Assembly: GCA_947476535.1 (NCBI GenBank)
Contig: CANJRC010000029.1
Location: forward strand, 1 to 35,911
Origin: Betaproteobacteria bacterium
Lineage (GTDB): Bacteria; Pseudomonadota; Gammaproteobacteria; Burkholderiales; SG8-39
Direction: 5' to 3'
Length of the DNA stretch: 35,911 nucleotides
The first letter of the stretch is position 1. Every line of letters starts with the position of its first letter. Positions 1 to 7,105 of the stretch are shown here, piece after piece. The position numbers were made by a program, and so were the translations under genes. A model generated the notes under the pieces. The model made no database searches, was not told the origin of the DNA, and saw only the letters and a program-made list of their open reading frames with translations.

Positions 1-786
1 CAGCCGTTCGTGATCGACAACAAGCCCGGCGCGTCGGGCGCCATCGGTGCAGAGCAGGTGGCCAAGAGCGCACCCGACGGCTATACCCTCCTGGTCACCA
101 CCAACACGACGCAGGCGGCCAATCCCAGCCTGTTCAAGAAGCTGCCCTACGATCCAGTAAAGGATTTCGCGCCCATCGTGCGCCTGGGCACGACCTCGTT
201 CATGCTGATGGCCAGGCCCGACTATCTGGCGAAGAACCTGAAGGATTTCCTCACCCATGCGCGCGCCAACTCCGGCAAGCTGTCGGGCGGCTACGGTTCC
301 GCGGGCTCGCAGGTGTCGCTGGCAATGATGGCGTCCATGGGTAAGTTCGAGGTCACCATGGTCCCCTACAAGGGCATCCCGCAATCCATCACTGACGTAC
401 TGGGCGGCACGCTGAACTTCACCTTCGTCGACCTCGCCAATGCACTGGCGCAACTCAAGGGCGGCAAGCTGCAGGGCATCGCAGTCACCTCGGAAAAACG
501 CACCCCGCTCGCGCCAGACGTCCCGGCCGTGGCCGAGGCACTGCCTGGCTACGAACTGATCGCCTGGATGGCCCTGATGGCGCCCGCCGGCACGCCCCGC
601 GATGTCATCGCGAAGGTTCACGACACCGCCGCGCGCAGCCTGGCCAAACCCTCGTTCGGCGAGGCGTTCTCACGCATCGGCATGGACGTGGGGCCCATGA
701 ATCCCGAGCAGCTGGCCCGCTTCATCCAGGTTGAAATTGCAAAATGGGCAAAGCTCGCCAAGGAAGCCGGCATCCAGCCAGAATAA
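1..786 (+). CDS. Bug/TctC-family periplasmic solute-binding protein (5' end cut by window)
   Basis: This is the C-terminal 261 residues of a tripartite-tricarboxylate-transporter type (Bug) binding protein. The frame is open from base 1, so the start and signal peptide lie outside the window. Family hallmarks are visible: the early DNKPGASGAIGAEQVAKS and PDGYTLL segments, a VPYKG ligand-loop motif near residue 125, and the typical ending with IAKWAKLAKEAGIQPE. Complete members are about 320 residues. They bind organic acids or other small carboxylates in the periplasm, and many are orphans without TctA/TctB nearby. The ligand cannot be read from sequence. The gene stops at a TAA about 85 bases before the metX leader and probably belongs to whatever lies upstream. 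Confidence 0.93.
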   Translation, partial: QPFVIDNKPGASGAIGAEQVAKSAPDGYTLLVTTNTTQAANPSLFKKLPYDPVKDFAPIVRLGTTSFMLMARPDYLAKNLKDFLTHARANSGKLSGGYGSAGSQVSLAMMASMGKFEVTMVPYKGIPQSITDVLGGTLNFTFVDLANALAQLKGGKLQGIAVTSEKRTPLAPDVPAVAEALPGYELIAWMALMAPAGTPRDVIAKVHDTAARSLAKPSFGEAFSRIGMDVGPMNPEQLARFIQVEIAKWAKLAKEAGIQPE

Positions 787-869
787 ATACCCGGACCGAC
801 TGACGCGTGCAGGTAACGCGATTGCTTGTACCGTTCATCCAATTTGACCCCAGACACCATCTCGGGTAA

Positions 870-963
870 GTTTCCCACCTGCGCCGATTTGATCAACAGC
901 TTGCGGGCGCTGGATCCAGCGAGATTTTCGCGGAATCCTAAATCCGGCTAAAGCGAGGGAAAC
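870..963 (+). promoter_or_regulatory. SAM-II (SAM-alpha)-like riboswitch aptamer upstream of metX
   Basis: The order of conserved SAM-II elements is present: GCGCC (881-885), GATTTGA (886-892), GCTTGC (899-904), the pairing strand GGCGC (906-910), then TAAATC (939-944) and GGCTAAAG (946-953). GCGCC/GGCGC forms the first stem. GATTT (886-890) is complementary to AAATC (940-944), the pseudoknot-type contact. An outer 7-bp helix is possible between 870-876 and 957-963. An extra stem-loop is inserted at 912-938 (GGAT/ATCC outside, GCGA/TCGC inside), which the compact classical members lack. SAM-II elements are best known upstream of metA, metX and metC in Alphaproteobacteria, where SAM binding lowers expression. 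The motif match is from memory of the family consensus; a covariance-model search was not possible. Confidence 0.75.
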
Positions 964-1004
964 CCGTTTAGCCACATCTATGATGCGCGGCTGCACGGGT
1001 TTTT
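961..1004 (+). terminator. Intrinsic terminator in the metX leader, with overlapping antiterminator pairing
   Basis: AACCCGT (961-967) pairs perfectly with ACGGGTT (995-1001), supported by an inner GCC/GGC pairing (971-973 with 989-991). A run of five T follows (1000-1004), the usual form of a Rho-independent terminator. TTTAGCC (967-973) is also fully complementary to GGCTAAA (946-952), part of the putative SAM-II core. The two pairings exclude each other. With ligand bound, GGCTAAA is held in the aptamer and the terminator can form; without ligand, GGCTAAA can capture TTTAGCC and open it. This is inferred from complementarity only. Confidence 0.65.
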
Positions 1005-1018
1005 GCATTCTGGACATC

Positions 1019-2170
1019 ATGAATACTGCGGCAAAGCAAGGCTCGGTCGGAGCGGTAACAGCGCGGAAACTGCATTTCGATGCGCCGCTCGCATTTCGCG
1101 GCGGCGGCGTGCTCGACCAGTACGAACTGGCCTATGAAACCTACGGCACCCTGAACGCGGCGAAATCCAATGCGGTCCTGGTGTGCCATGCGCTCAATGC
1201 CTCCCACCACGTCGCGGGCTGGTATGAAGACCAGCCCGACAATATCGGCTGGTGGGACAACATGATCGGCCCGGGAAAACCCCTGGACACGAGCCGCTTT
1301 TTTGTCGTCGGCGTGAACAACCTGGGCGGGTGCTTCGGTTCAACCGGCCCGGCGAGCATCAACCCCGCGACCGGCAAAGCCTACGGCGCGAGCTTTCCCG
1401 TAGTGACCGTCGAGGATTGGGTCGTCGCACAGGCTCGCCTCGCCGACGAGCTCGGCATCGCGCGCTTTGCCGCCGTCATGGGCGGCAGCCTCGGTGCCAT
1501 GCAGGCACTGCAATGGACGCTGAGCTACCCCGAACGTCTCGCCAACGCCGTCGTGATCGCGGTCGCGCCGAAGCTCTCCGCACAGAACATCGCGTTTAAT
1601 GAGGTCGCGCGCCAGGCCATCACCACCGACCCGGATTTCCACGGAGGCGACTTCTACAAGCATGGTGTCCTGCCCAAGCGCGGGTTGCGGCTGGCGCGCA
1701 TGATCGGACACATCACCTATCTCTCCGATGACGCGATGATGGAAAAGTTCGGCCGAACGCTGAAGTCAGGCGCCATCCAGTATCACTTCGGCGTCGACTT
1801 CGAGGTCGAATCCTATCTGCGCTACCAGGGCGACAAATTTGCCGAGTATTTCGACGCCAATACCTACCTCCTCATCACGCGCGCGCTCGATTATTTCGAC
1901 CCAGCACTGGCCATGGGGGGCGACCTGTCTCGGGCAATGGCCGTGGCACGCGCAAAGTTCTTCGTCGCGTCGTTCACTTCGGATTGGCGATTCGCGCCGG
2001 AACGCGCACGCGAAATTGTCAAGGCGCTGCTCGACAACCGCGCCGACGTGAGCTACGCCGAGATCGATGCGCCGCACGGTCACGACGCCTTCCTGCTCGA
2101 CGATGCGCGCTATCACGCCCTCGTGCGCGCCTGGTTCGACAACATCTATACGTCGCTTAACGCCCCATGA
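1019..2170 (+). CDS. metX: Homoserine O-acyltransferase MetX
   Basis: An alpha/beta-hydrolase enzyme of 383 residues that acylates the hydroxyl of L-homoserine with acetyl-CoA or succinyl-CoA, the first committed step of methionine synthesis. The nucleophile elbow MGGSLGAMQ places the catalytic Ser near residue 157. [12 protein letters not shown] and the C-terminal [12 protein letters not shown] segment with the catalytic His are intact. Proteobacterial members beside metW are often succinyltransferases, so acyl specificity is open. The ATG at 1019 is chosen because the in-frame ATG at 980 lies inside the terminator hairpin; the ribosome site before 1019 is weak (GGA at 1012-1014). The last bases overlap metW by 4 bp (ATGA), so the two are co-translated. 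Control by the upstream SAM-II-like riboswitch fits the pathway. Confidence 0.95.
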   Translation: MNTAAKQGSVGAVTARKLHFDAPLAFRGGGVLDQYELAYETYGTLNAAKSNAVLVCHALNASHHVAGWYEDQPDNIGWWDNMIGPGKPLDTSRFFVVGVNNLGGCFGSTGPASINPATGKAYGASFPVVTVEDWVVAQARLADELGIARFAAVMGGSLGAMQALQWTLSYPERLANAVVIAVAPKLSAQNIAFNEVARQAITTDPDFHGGDFYKHGVLPKRGLRLARMIGHITYLSDDAMMEKFGRTLKSGAIQYHFGVDFEVESYLRYQGDKFAEYFDANTYLLITRALDYFDPALAMGGDLSRAMAVARAKFFVASFTSDWRFAPERAREIVKALLDNRADVSYAEIDAPHGHDAFLLDDARYHALVRAWFDNIYTSLNAP

Positions 2171-2781
2171 ACGCAACCGCAAACGCAACTGAGCGCTCCA
2201 GGCGCTCCGACTTCGAGGCCATCGCCGCCCGCATCGAGCCAGGCGCTTCGGTGCTCGACCTTGGCTGCGGAGACGGACTGCTGCTCGACTACCTCAAGCA
2301 GCAGCGCCAGGTGCGCGGCTACGGCGTGGAGATTGACGATGCCAACGTGCTCGACTGCGTCAAGAACGGCATCAACGTCATCCAGAGCGACCTGGAGCGA
2401 GGGCTGGCCGGCTTCGATGCCGGGTCATTCGACTACGTCATCCTGTCGCAAACCCTGCAGGCCATGCGCCACACGGAGGCGATCGTGATGGAGATGCTGC
2501 GTGTCGGGCGCCAGGGTATCGTCACCTTCCCCAATTTCGGCTACTGGGAAGCTCGACTGCAGATCATGGCCGGGCGCATGCCGGTATCGAAGGCCCTGCC
2601 CTACCAGTGGTACGACACGCCCAACGTGCACCTGTGCACCATCCACGACTTCGAGGCGTTTTGTTCGTCACATGGCATCCGCATCCTCGAGCGGGTGGTG
2701 TTGACGGACGGACGGCCGGTAAGGCTCCTGCCCAATCTGTTCGGGTCTTTGGCGGTGTTTCGGTTCGAGAAACTGAAGTAG
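2167..2781 (+). CDS. metW: Methionine biosynthesis protein MetW (SAM-methyltransferase fold)
   Basis: A 204-residue protein with a class I methyltransferase fold. The SAM-binding glycine motif [15 protein letters not shown] lies near residues 30-44, an acidic strand (GVEIDDANV) follows, and [12 protein letters not shown] is the post-I motif. The terminal part ([18 protein letters not shown], then [20 protein letters not shown]) is characteristic of MetW. The start ATG overlaps the metX stop by 4 bp. MetW is conserved beside metX in many proteobacteria and is needed for methionine synthesis there, probably by supporting MetX activity; a methyltransferase substrate has not been settled to my knowledge. 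Its length is normal for the family. It should share riboswitch control with metX. Confidence 0.94.
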   Translation: MNATANATERSRRSDFEAIAARIEPGASVLDLGCGDGLLLDYLKQQRQVRGYGVEIDDANVLDCVKNGINVIQSDLERGLAGFDAGSFDYVILSQTLQAMRHTEAIVMEMLRVGRQGIVTFPNFGYWEARLQIMAGRMPVSKALPYQWYDTPNVHLCTIHDFEAFCSSHGIRILERVVLTDGRPVRLLPNLFGSLAVFRFEKLK

Positions 2782-2915
2782 GCAGAATTGTTTCGCCTGA
2801 CGCTGGTTACTCTCTTTTGCTCGTATGTACGGACCAGAGAGCTGCCTCTCCTCACGGTGAAACACGCCCCCCAGAAGCAGAAGGGCGTAACTCGCCGCAC
2901 AGCGAATCACGACCC

Positions 2916-3131
2916 TTACCTCAATGCCCCCATCGCCCTCTCCGGCCCCGCGTTAGGTCGCAACGCCACCATCGCCCACTCCGGCGCGTCCGCCGACAGG
3001 ATCACCAGACGGCTCGCCTGCGCCGAACCGGTCGAACGCCGCAGGTTCCACGGATCACGGTCCTCGGCACCCACCCGGATTCCAGCGCACAAGGACATCT
3101 CCGGCATGTAAAGCGTTTCATTCGTTTGCAT
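2916..3131 (-). CDS. Possible small protein of unknown function (71 aa)
   Basis: A minus-strand frame starts at ATG 3131, preceded by a good ribosome-binding site (GGGGAG, six bases before the start). It encodes 71 residues beginning MQTNETLYMPEMSLCAGIRV. Third codon positions are strongly G/C, as in neighbouring real genes, which supports coding. No signal peptide, membrane segment or recognised domain is visible. It contains one Cys and a basic, Trp-containing stretch (DPWNLRRSTGSAQASR). I do not recognise the family. It lies convergent to metW and close to the decayed regulator leader, in a stretch that looks rearranged, so it may be a remnant. Confidence 0.35.
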   Translation of the reverse strand: MQTNETLYMPEMSLCAGIRVGAEDRDPWNLRRSTGSAQASRLVILSADAPEWAMVALRPNAGPERAMGALR

Positions 3132-3213
3132 TTGCGTCTCCCCGTTGTTTGTCGAACTGCGCCGTCATGATTGCTGTGGCGGGCAACGGGGTACAGCACG
3201 ACCTGCAAAGTCT

Positions 3214-3317
3214 CGCCGGCTGTGTCCGGCGGTATCGCGGGGTGATACTTTCTATCCTCAGGGGGTATCTGCGGGGAGGAAGCCTTGGCTCGGGGCGCTG
3301 CACTGGCGGAAGCGTGA
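3214..3317 (+). pseudogene. Decayed copy of the leader and first codons of the XRE regulator gene at 8162
   Basis: About 80 bp from 3226 align with 8103-8184 with roughly three quarters identity. Shared in the same order are a GC-rich hairpin ending in CCGGC, then TATCGC..GGTGATACTTT, a GGGGAGGAAG ribosome site, and a start region reading TGGCTC.G.GCGCTGCACTGG. The spacing of GGAGG to the start codon is five bases in both copies. Here the start is TTG (3285) and the frame gives LARGAALAEA before a TGA at 3315, against MAQSAALVDA in the intact gene. No further similarity to the regulator follows. It is either the stump of a deleted paralogue or a retained operator with a 10-codon leader peptide. 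Confidence 0.55.
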
Positions 3318-3339
3318 CCAGCCGCCCACCCCCGATCGC

Positions 3340-3654
3340 TCAGGCATTGACCAGTTTCACTGCATAACCTTTGCCTGTGGCAACGACCTCGAAGAGGCGA
3401 TCGACATTGGGATGCTTGCCGGGATAGGCACGCGCATCGGCGGTGTGCTCGGCGAACAGTTCGATGCCCTCCTTCGCCGCTGCTACGTTGATGGTGCCGT
3501 GTTTCGACGCGAGCGCGGCAAACAGGGCAAGAGAGCCCGCCTTGCCGGGCTTGTTCTCGATAGTGGCCACCACAGCACCCGAGGCGTCGAGCAGTTGCAG
3601 TTCGGCCAGGTGGCTGATCGAGGGGAGTTGCTTGAGGTTGTCGGCGAAAGCCAT
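3340..3654 (-). CDS. DUF2322 family protein
   Basis: A small soluble protein of 104 residues starting MAFADNLKQLPSISHLAELQ. The segments VATIENKPGKAGSLALF and ELFAEHTADARAYPGKHPN (His and Asp rich) match the DUF2322 family as I remember it. Members are about 100 residues and occur in Betaproteobacteria and relatives; the function is unknown. The start ATG at 3654 has a GGGA ribosome site seven bases upstream, and longer in-frame starts have none. There is no signal peptide or membrane segment. It stands alone on the minus strand, divergent from the solute-binding protein gene, with the decayed XRE leader pointing towards its 3' end. Confidence 0.85.
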   Translation of the reverse strand: MAFADNLKQLPSISHLAELQLLDASGAVVATIENKPGKAGSLALFAALASKHGTINVAAAKEGIELFAEHTADARAYPGKHPNVDRLFEVVATGKGYAVKLVNA

Positions 3655-3727
3655 GGTTTGATCCCGAAAAATGGTTGTACGCTGGGCCACAGTGGGCGGG
3701 GGAGATTTTGCCGCAGAACGGCGAACC

Positions 3728-3741
3728 ATGGGACATCCCAT
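3728..3741. promoter_or_regulatory. Perfect 14-bp inverted repeat ATGGGA-CA-TCCCAT
   Basis: ATGGGA (3728-3733) and TCCCAT (3736-3741) form a two-base-spaced palindrome in the 163-bp interval between the divergent DUF2322 and solute-binding-protein genes, about 77 bases before the latter's start. The form fits a dimeric-regulator operator. No second copy was noticed near the dioxygenase genes, and the binding protein is unknown. Confidence 0.35.
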
Positions 3742-3817
3742 TGCACTGCGCCATGCCACGCCGCACGAATCGCAGTAGGATGTGGACCGCACGTCGTTCC
3801 CACAAAAGGAGAGAGAA

Positions 3818-4948
3818 ATGAGGAGACTCAAGCATTGGCTGGGAGCGATCACGCTCGCCGGCATGGTCGCGACAGCGCCGGCCCAGGCGCAGGAGGTCAA
3901 GGTCGGGGTGGTGATGGCCAATACGGGCACCTATGCCTTTGTCGGCACCGCCGTCATCAACGCCGTGCGTCTTGCCTTCGACGAGCTGAACGCGAAGAAT
4001 TATTTCGGCGGCTTGAAGGTGTCGCTGATGGTGGAGGACAACCGCTCCAACACCCAGGAGGCGCTGTCGCTGGTCACCCGCATGGCCACGCGTGATAACG
4101 CCATCATGATCATCGGTCCAGTAGCCACCGGCGAGGCCATGGCGGCCGCACCGGTGGCCAACGACCTCAAGATCCCGCTATTCACCACGGCCACCTCGCC
4201 CGCGGTGCTCAAGGCGGGCCCGTGGATGTTCAAGGTCACCGAAACCGCCGAGCAGTACATGACGGTGCTCGGCGAGCACATCGCACAGAAGCGAAAGCCC
4301 AAGTCCTGCTACGTGGTTAGCATCCGCGACAACGAAGGCTACATCCTCCAGGGAAACGTCTTTCGCGACGTGGTCAGGAAAGGCGGCGTCGCCATCGCAG
4401 CCGACGACTCCATCCTCGCCGCCGACACCGACTTCACGGCGCTCGGCACCAAGATCGCATTGAGCAAGGCCGATTGCCTCTTCATCAATACGCCTCCCGA
4501 GCAGGGCGCCAACATCGTGTTGCAGGCACGCCAGTCGGGCATGCCTGCAAACACGCTGCTGGTGGGCAACACCGGCATGGGCTCGGTGAACTACCTCAAG
4601 GCTGGTGGCAAGGCCATCGAGGGCACGATCTTTTCTGCCGAGTCGGTATCCACGGGTGTCAATGACCTCGCCAAGGCCTTCATCCAGTCGTACACCAAGC
4701 GCTTCAACGTGGCTCCCGATTCTTGGGCTATGGTGGGCTACACCATGGCGCTGGTCTCGGCCAACGCCATCAAGAATGCCGGCCCCAACCCGACGCGCGA
4801 ATCCGTGCGCCAGGCGATGCTACGGACCAGGAATCTGCCGGTAGTCGTGGGCCGCGGCGCATGGTCCATCGATCCGGAGACGCGCATCCCGAGCTTCGGC
4901 TACGCGGTGATGAAGATCCAGAACGGCAACTTCGTCGTCGATCCGTGA
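3818..4948 (+). CDS. ABC transporter substrate-binding protein (Peripla_BP_6, Leu/Ile/Val-BP type)
   Basis: A periplasmic binding protein of 376 residues. The N-terminus MRRLKHWLGAITLAGMVATA is a signal peptide ending APAQAQ, with likely cleavage after AQA. The mature part begins EVKVGVVMANTGTYAFVGTA, the type I periplasmic-binding fold used for branched-chain amino acids, amides and aromatic acids. ATG 3818 is chosen for its strong AGGAGAG ribosome site and the signal peptide; a GTG 36 bases earlier lacks both. No permease or ATPase gene follows. The neighbours downstream are ring-hydroxylating dioxygenase genes, so it probably captures the aromatic substrate of that enzyme (inference from position). 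The gap to the dioxygenase is 116 bp and contains a hairpin. Confidence 0.92.
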   Translation: MRRLKHWLGAITLAGMVATAPAQAQEVKVGVVMANTGTYAFVGTAVINAVRLAFDELNAKNYFGGLKVSLMVEDNRSNTQEALSLVTRMATRDNAIMIIGPVATGEAMAAAPVANDLKIPLFTTATSPAVLKAGPWMFKVTETAEQYMTVLGEHIAQKRKPKSCYVVSIRDNEGYILQGNVFRDVVRKGGVAIAADDSILAADTDFTALGTKIALSKADCLFINTPPEQGANIVLQARQSGMPANTLLVGNTGMGSVNYLKAGGKAIEGTIFSAESVSTGVNDLAKAFIQSYTKRFNVAPDSWAMVGYTMALVSANAIKNAGPNPTRESVRQAMLRTRNLPVVVGRGAWSIDPETRIPSFGYAVMKIQNGNFVVDP

Positions 4949-4962
4949 CCTGAAGCGCGAAA

Positions 4963-4990
4963 GTGGCGCCGCCCCGCGCGGTGGCGCCAC
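4963..4990 (+). terminator. Strong GC hairpin between binding-protein and dioxygenase genes
   Basis: GTGGCGCC (4963-4970) pairs perfectly with GGCGCCAC (4983-4990) across a 12-base loop. It starts 15 bases after the binding-protein stop. No T-run follows directly, so it is not a canonical intrinsic terminator. It may attenuate read-through or protect the upstream transcript's 3' end. Confidence 0.4.
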
Positions 4991-5064
4991 GTCGTTGCCT
5001 GGCTCGCGAGGCGCACCGGGACGCAAGGCCAAACCCTTTTTGTTGAACGACGGATCGGCACACC

Positions 5065-6420
5065 ATGACGACGGCACAATCCATCGACCAGATGGTCGAC
5101 CTGCAGCGCGGCACCATCGCGCGCACCATCTTCAGCGACGAGGTCATCTATCGCGAGGAGCAGGAGAAGCTCTTCACCCGCGCCTGGCTGATGGTCGGGC
5201 ACGAGAGCCTGATCCCCAAGCCGGGCGATTACTTCCTTACGCGCATGGGCGCCGAGTCGGCCATCCTCTGCCGCGACAAGCAGGGCGTGATCCACGTCTT
5301 CCTCAACTCCTGCCGCCACAAGGGCATGCGTGTGCTGCGCTACGAGCAGGGCAATACGCCGGCCTTCACCTGCCCCTATCACCGCTGGACCTTCGGCACC
5401 GACGGGCGCCTGCAGACGGTGCCACAGTTCAAGGAGCTCTACGAGGGCCACATGAACCCGGACGAGTGGTCGCTCGTCGAAGTCGCCAAGCTCGTCAACT
5501 ACAAGGGCAGCATCTGGGCGACCTGGGACAAGGAAGCCCCCGGCTTCATCGATTACCTCGGCAGCGCCAAGGCGCACCTCGACGAGGCCCTAAACCATCG
5601 CGACGGTCGCGAAGGAGGCTCGGAGTGCATCGGCGTGCACAAGTGGATCTTCGGCGCGAACTGGAAGTTCCCCTCCGAGAACTTTGCCGGCGACATGTAC
5701 CACGCGGTCAGCCACCAGTCGGTCGAAATGGTCGGCATTGGCCCGAGCGCCCAGGCCGGTGTGAAGGAGCGCCGCGACGACGAACTGCTCAATGCACGCT
5801 TGCTGCACGTGAGCTCCACGGAGGGACACGGCGTGATCAGCGGCCTCCTGCCCGAGAACAGCCCGCATAAACCCACCTTCCAGGGCAACCCCGAAATCCA
5901 GGCCTACGCCGAGAAGTGCTACCACGAAAGAAAACAGCGCCTCGGCGACAAGGCGCGCCTCGTCGGCCTAACCGGCACCATCTTCCCGAATACCTCGTAT
6001 CACGCGCGCCAGCCGCGCAGCCTCGTGGTGTGGCACCCGCACAGCCCGACGCAGACCGAGGCCTGGCGCTTCTTCCTCGTCGATGCCGATTCGCCGCCCG
6101 CAGTGAAAGACATGCTGCGCCGCTACTACATGCGCTATTCCGGCCCGGCTGGCATGACCGAGCAGGACGACATGGAGAACTGGTACTACGCCACCGAAGC
6201 AACCAAGGGCGCAATCGCCAGCCGCTACCCGTTCAACTACCAGCTGTCGCTGGGCGTCTATCGCAGCGACGACGTGATGCCTGGCAACATCAGTCCGCAA
6301 ACCACCGAGGAAATGGCGCGCGGATTCTACCGGGCCTGGTCGAGCTACATGAAGGATGAGGACTGGAGCCATCTCCTCGGGCACCATCTGCCAAAGAAAA
6401 TGCTCAACGACAATCCATAG
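5065..6420 (+). CDS. Aromatic ring-hydroxylating dioxygenase, alpha subunit (Rieske)
   Basis: The catalytic large subunit of 451 residues. The N-terminal Rieske domain has C83-x-H85 (SCRHKG) and C103-x2-H106 (CPYHRW), which bind the [2Fe-2S] cluster. The catalytic domain has NWKFPSENFAGDMYH...H, giving Fe(II) ligands H213 and H217 with the bridging D210, and an EQDDMENW motif near 366-373 supplying the carboxylate ligand. The two His are four residues apart, against five in naphthalene dioxygenase. Such enzymes insert both O2 atoms into an aromatic ring to give a cis-dihydrodiol, or hydroxylate aromatic acids. The substrate cannot be named from sequence. The small subunit follows after 104 bp, and no ferredoxin or reductase is in the window, so electrons must come from elsewhere. 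Confidence 0.95.
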   Translation: MTTAQSIDQMVDLQRGTIARTIFSDEVIYREEQEKLFTRAWLMVGHESLIPKPGDYFLTRMGAESAILCRDKQGVIHVFLNSCRHKGMRVLRYEQGNTPAFTCPYHRWTFGTDGRLQTVPQFKELYEGHMNPDEWSLVEVAKLVNYKGSIWATWDKEAPGFIDYLGSAKAHLDEALNHRDGREGGSECIGVHKWIFGANWKFPSENFAGDMYHAVSHQSVEMVGIGPSAQAGVKERRDDELLNARLLHVSSTEGHGVISGLLPENSPHKPTFQGNPEIQAYAEKCYHERKQRLGDKARLVGLTGTIFPNTSYHARQPRSLVVWHPHSPTQTEAWRFFLVDADSPPAVKDMLRRYYMRYSGPAGMTEQDDMENWYYATEATKGAIASRYPFNYQLSLGVYRSDDVMPGNISPQTTEEMARGFYRAWSSYMKDEDWSHLLGHHLPKKMLNDNP

Positions 6421-6524
6421 AGGCCCTTCCAGAAGGACCGCAATAGCCCCTGATGCAGGCGAGCATGAGGGAACGACGTGATGTCACTGCGCCCTCATTC
6501 CAAAATGAACTCATAGGATCCGAC

Positions 6525-7103
6525 ATGCTGGACATGAACAGGCACCTGCAGATCCGCCGCACTCCCGGCTACTTTGCCCTGAAGCAGGACGTCGAGGATT
6601 TCCTGTACCGCGAGACGGAACTGCTCGACGAGCGCCGCTTCGAGGAATGGCTGGAGCTCTTTGCCGAAGACCTCGTGTACTTCATGCCGATGCGCCGCAA
6701 CGTCCGCCACGGCTACCACGAGGACGATGAAAACACGAAGGAAGGCCAGGGCATCAGTTGGCTGGAAGAAGACAAATGGACGCTCACCAAGCGCGTCGAG
6801 CAGATCCGCACCGGCATCCACTGGGCCGAGGAGCCGCTGTCGCGCATCTGCCACATCGTCACCGGCGTGCTGCTCATGGATGCGAAGCCGGACGTCGTGA
6901 ACGCGAATGAAGTGGTCGTGCGCAGCCGATTCCTCATATACCAGAACCGCGGCGAGACGGAGAACTACACCCTGATCGGAAAGCGCACCGACACGCTGCG
7001 CGGCGTCGAGACCGGCCACGGCCCGGACTGGCGCATCGCACGGCGCGAGATCATCCTCGACCAGAACGTGTTGCTCGCCAAGAATCTCACGGCGTTCTTC
7101 TAG
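6525..7103 (+). CDS. Aromatic ring-hydroxylating dioxygenase, beta subunit
   Basis: The small subunit of 192 residues, SnoaL/NTF2-like cone fold (Ring_hydroxyl_B). Typical segments are QDVEDFLYRETELLDERRF with EEWLELFAEDLVYFMP following, then a central arginine-rich part and the C-terminal DWRIARREIILDQNVL. It has no metal centre; it builds the alpha3beta3 assembly and can influence specificity. ATG 6525 is chosen for its AGGA ribosome site and because homology begins just after it; an in-frame ATG at 6453 would add 24 unrelated residues. The dehydrogenase gene begins 2 bp after its stop, so the two are translationally linked. Confidence 0.93.
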   Translation: MLDMNRHLQIRRTPGYFALKQDVEDFLYRETELLDERRFEEWLELFAEDLVYFMPMRRNVRHGYHEDDENTKEGQGISWLEEDKWTLTKRVEQIRTGIHWAEEPLSRICHIVTGVLLMDAKPDVVNANEVVVRSRFLIYQNRGETENYTLIGKRTDTLRGVETGHGPDWRIARREIILDQNVLLAKNLTAFF

Positions 7104-7105
7104 TC

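Larger units (their letters stand above)
2782..3339. other. Mostly non-coding interval between metW and the DUF2322 gene
   Basis: No confidently identifiable protein is encoded here. The interval holds a possible small minus-strand gene (2916-3131), listed separately. It also holds a decayed copy of the leader of the XRE regulator gene (3214-3317), listed separately. Near 2788-2850, read on the minus strand, a frame starting at a GTG at 2910 contains the peptide string RAKESNQRQ. From memory, RAKESNQRK-like strings recur in short, poorly supported ORFs of Pseudomonadota genomes, so this may be a translated intergenic repeat rather than a gene. Confidence 0.5.

Noticed and set aside
980-1018. 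Longer metX start at ATG 980
   Set aside because: These codons lie inside the terminator hairpin and T-run and add residues absent from the family N-terminus.
2788-3111. A 107-codon plus-strand frame after metW
   Set aside because: No ribosome site, no recognisable domain, and it runs antisense to the better-supported 71-residue frame.
3145-4095. A 316-codon plus-strand open frame across the DUF2322 gene and the binding-protein signal peptide
   Set aside because: It crosses a divergent promoter region and overlaps two real genes in other frames; no ribosome site or domain.
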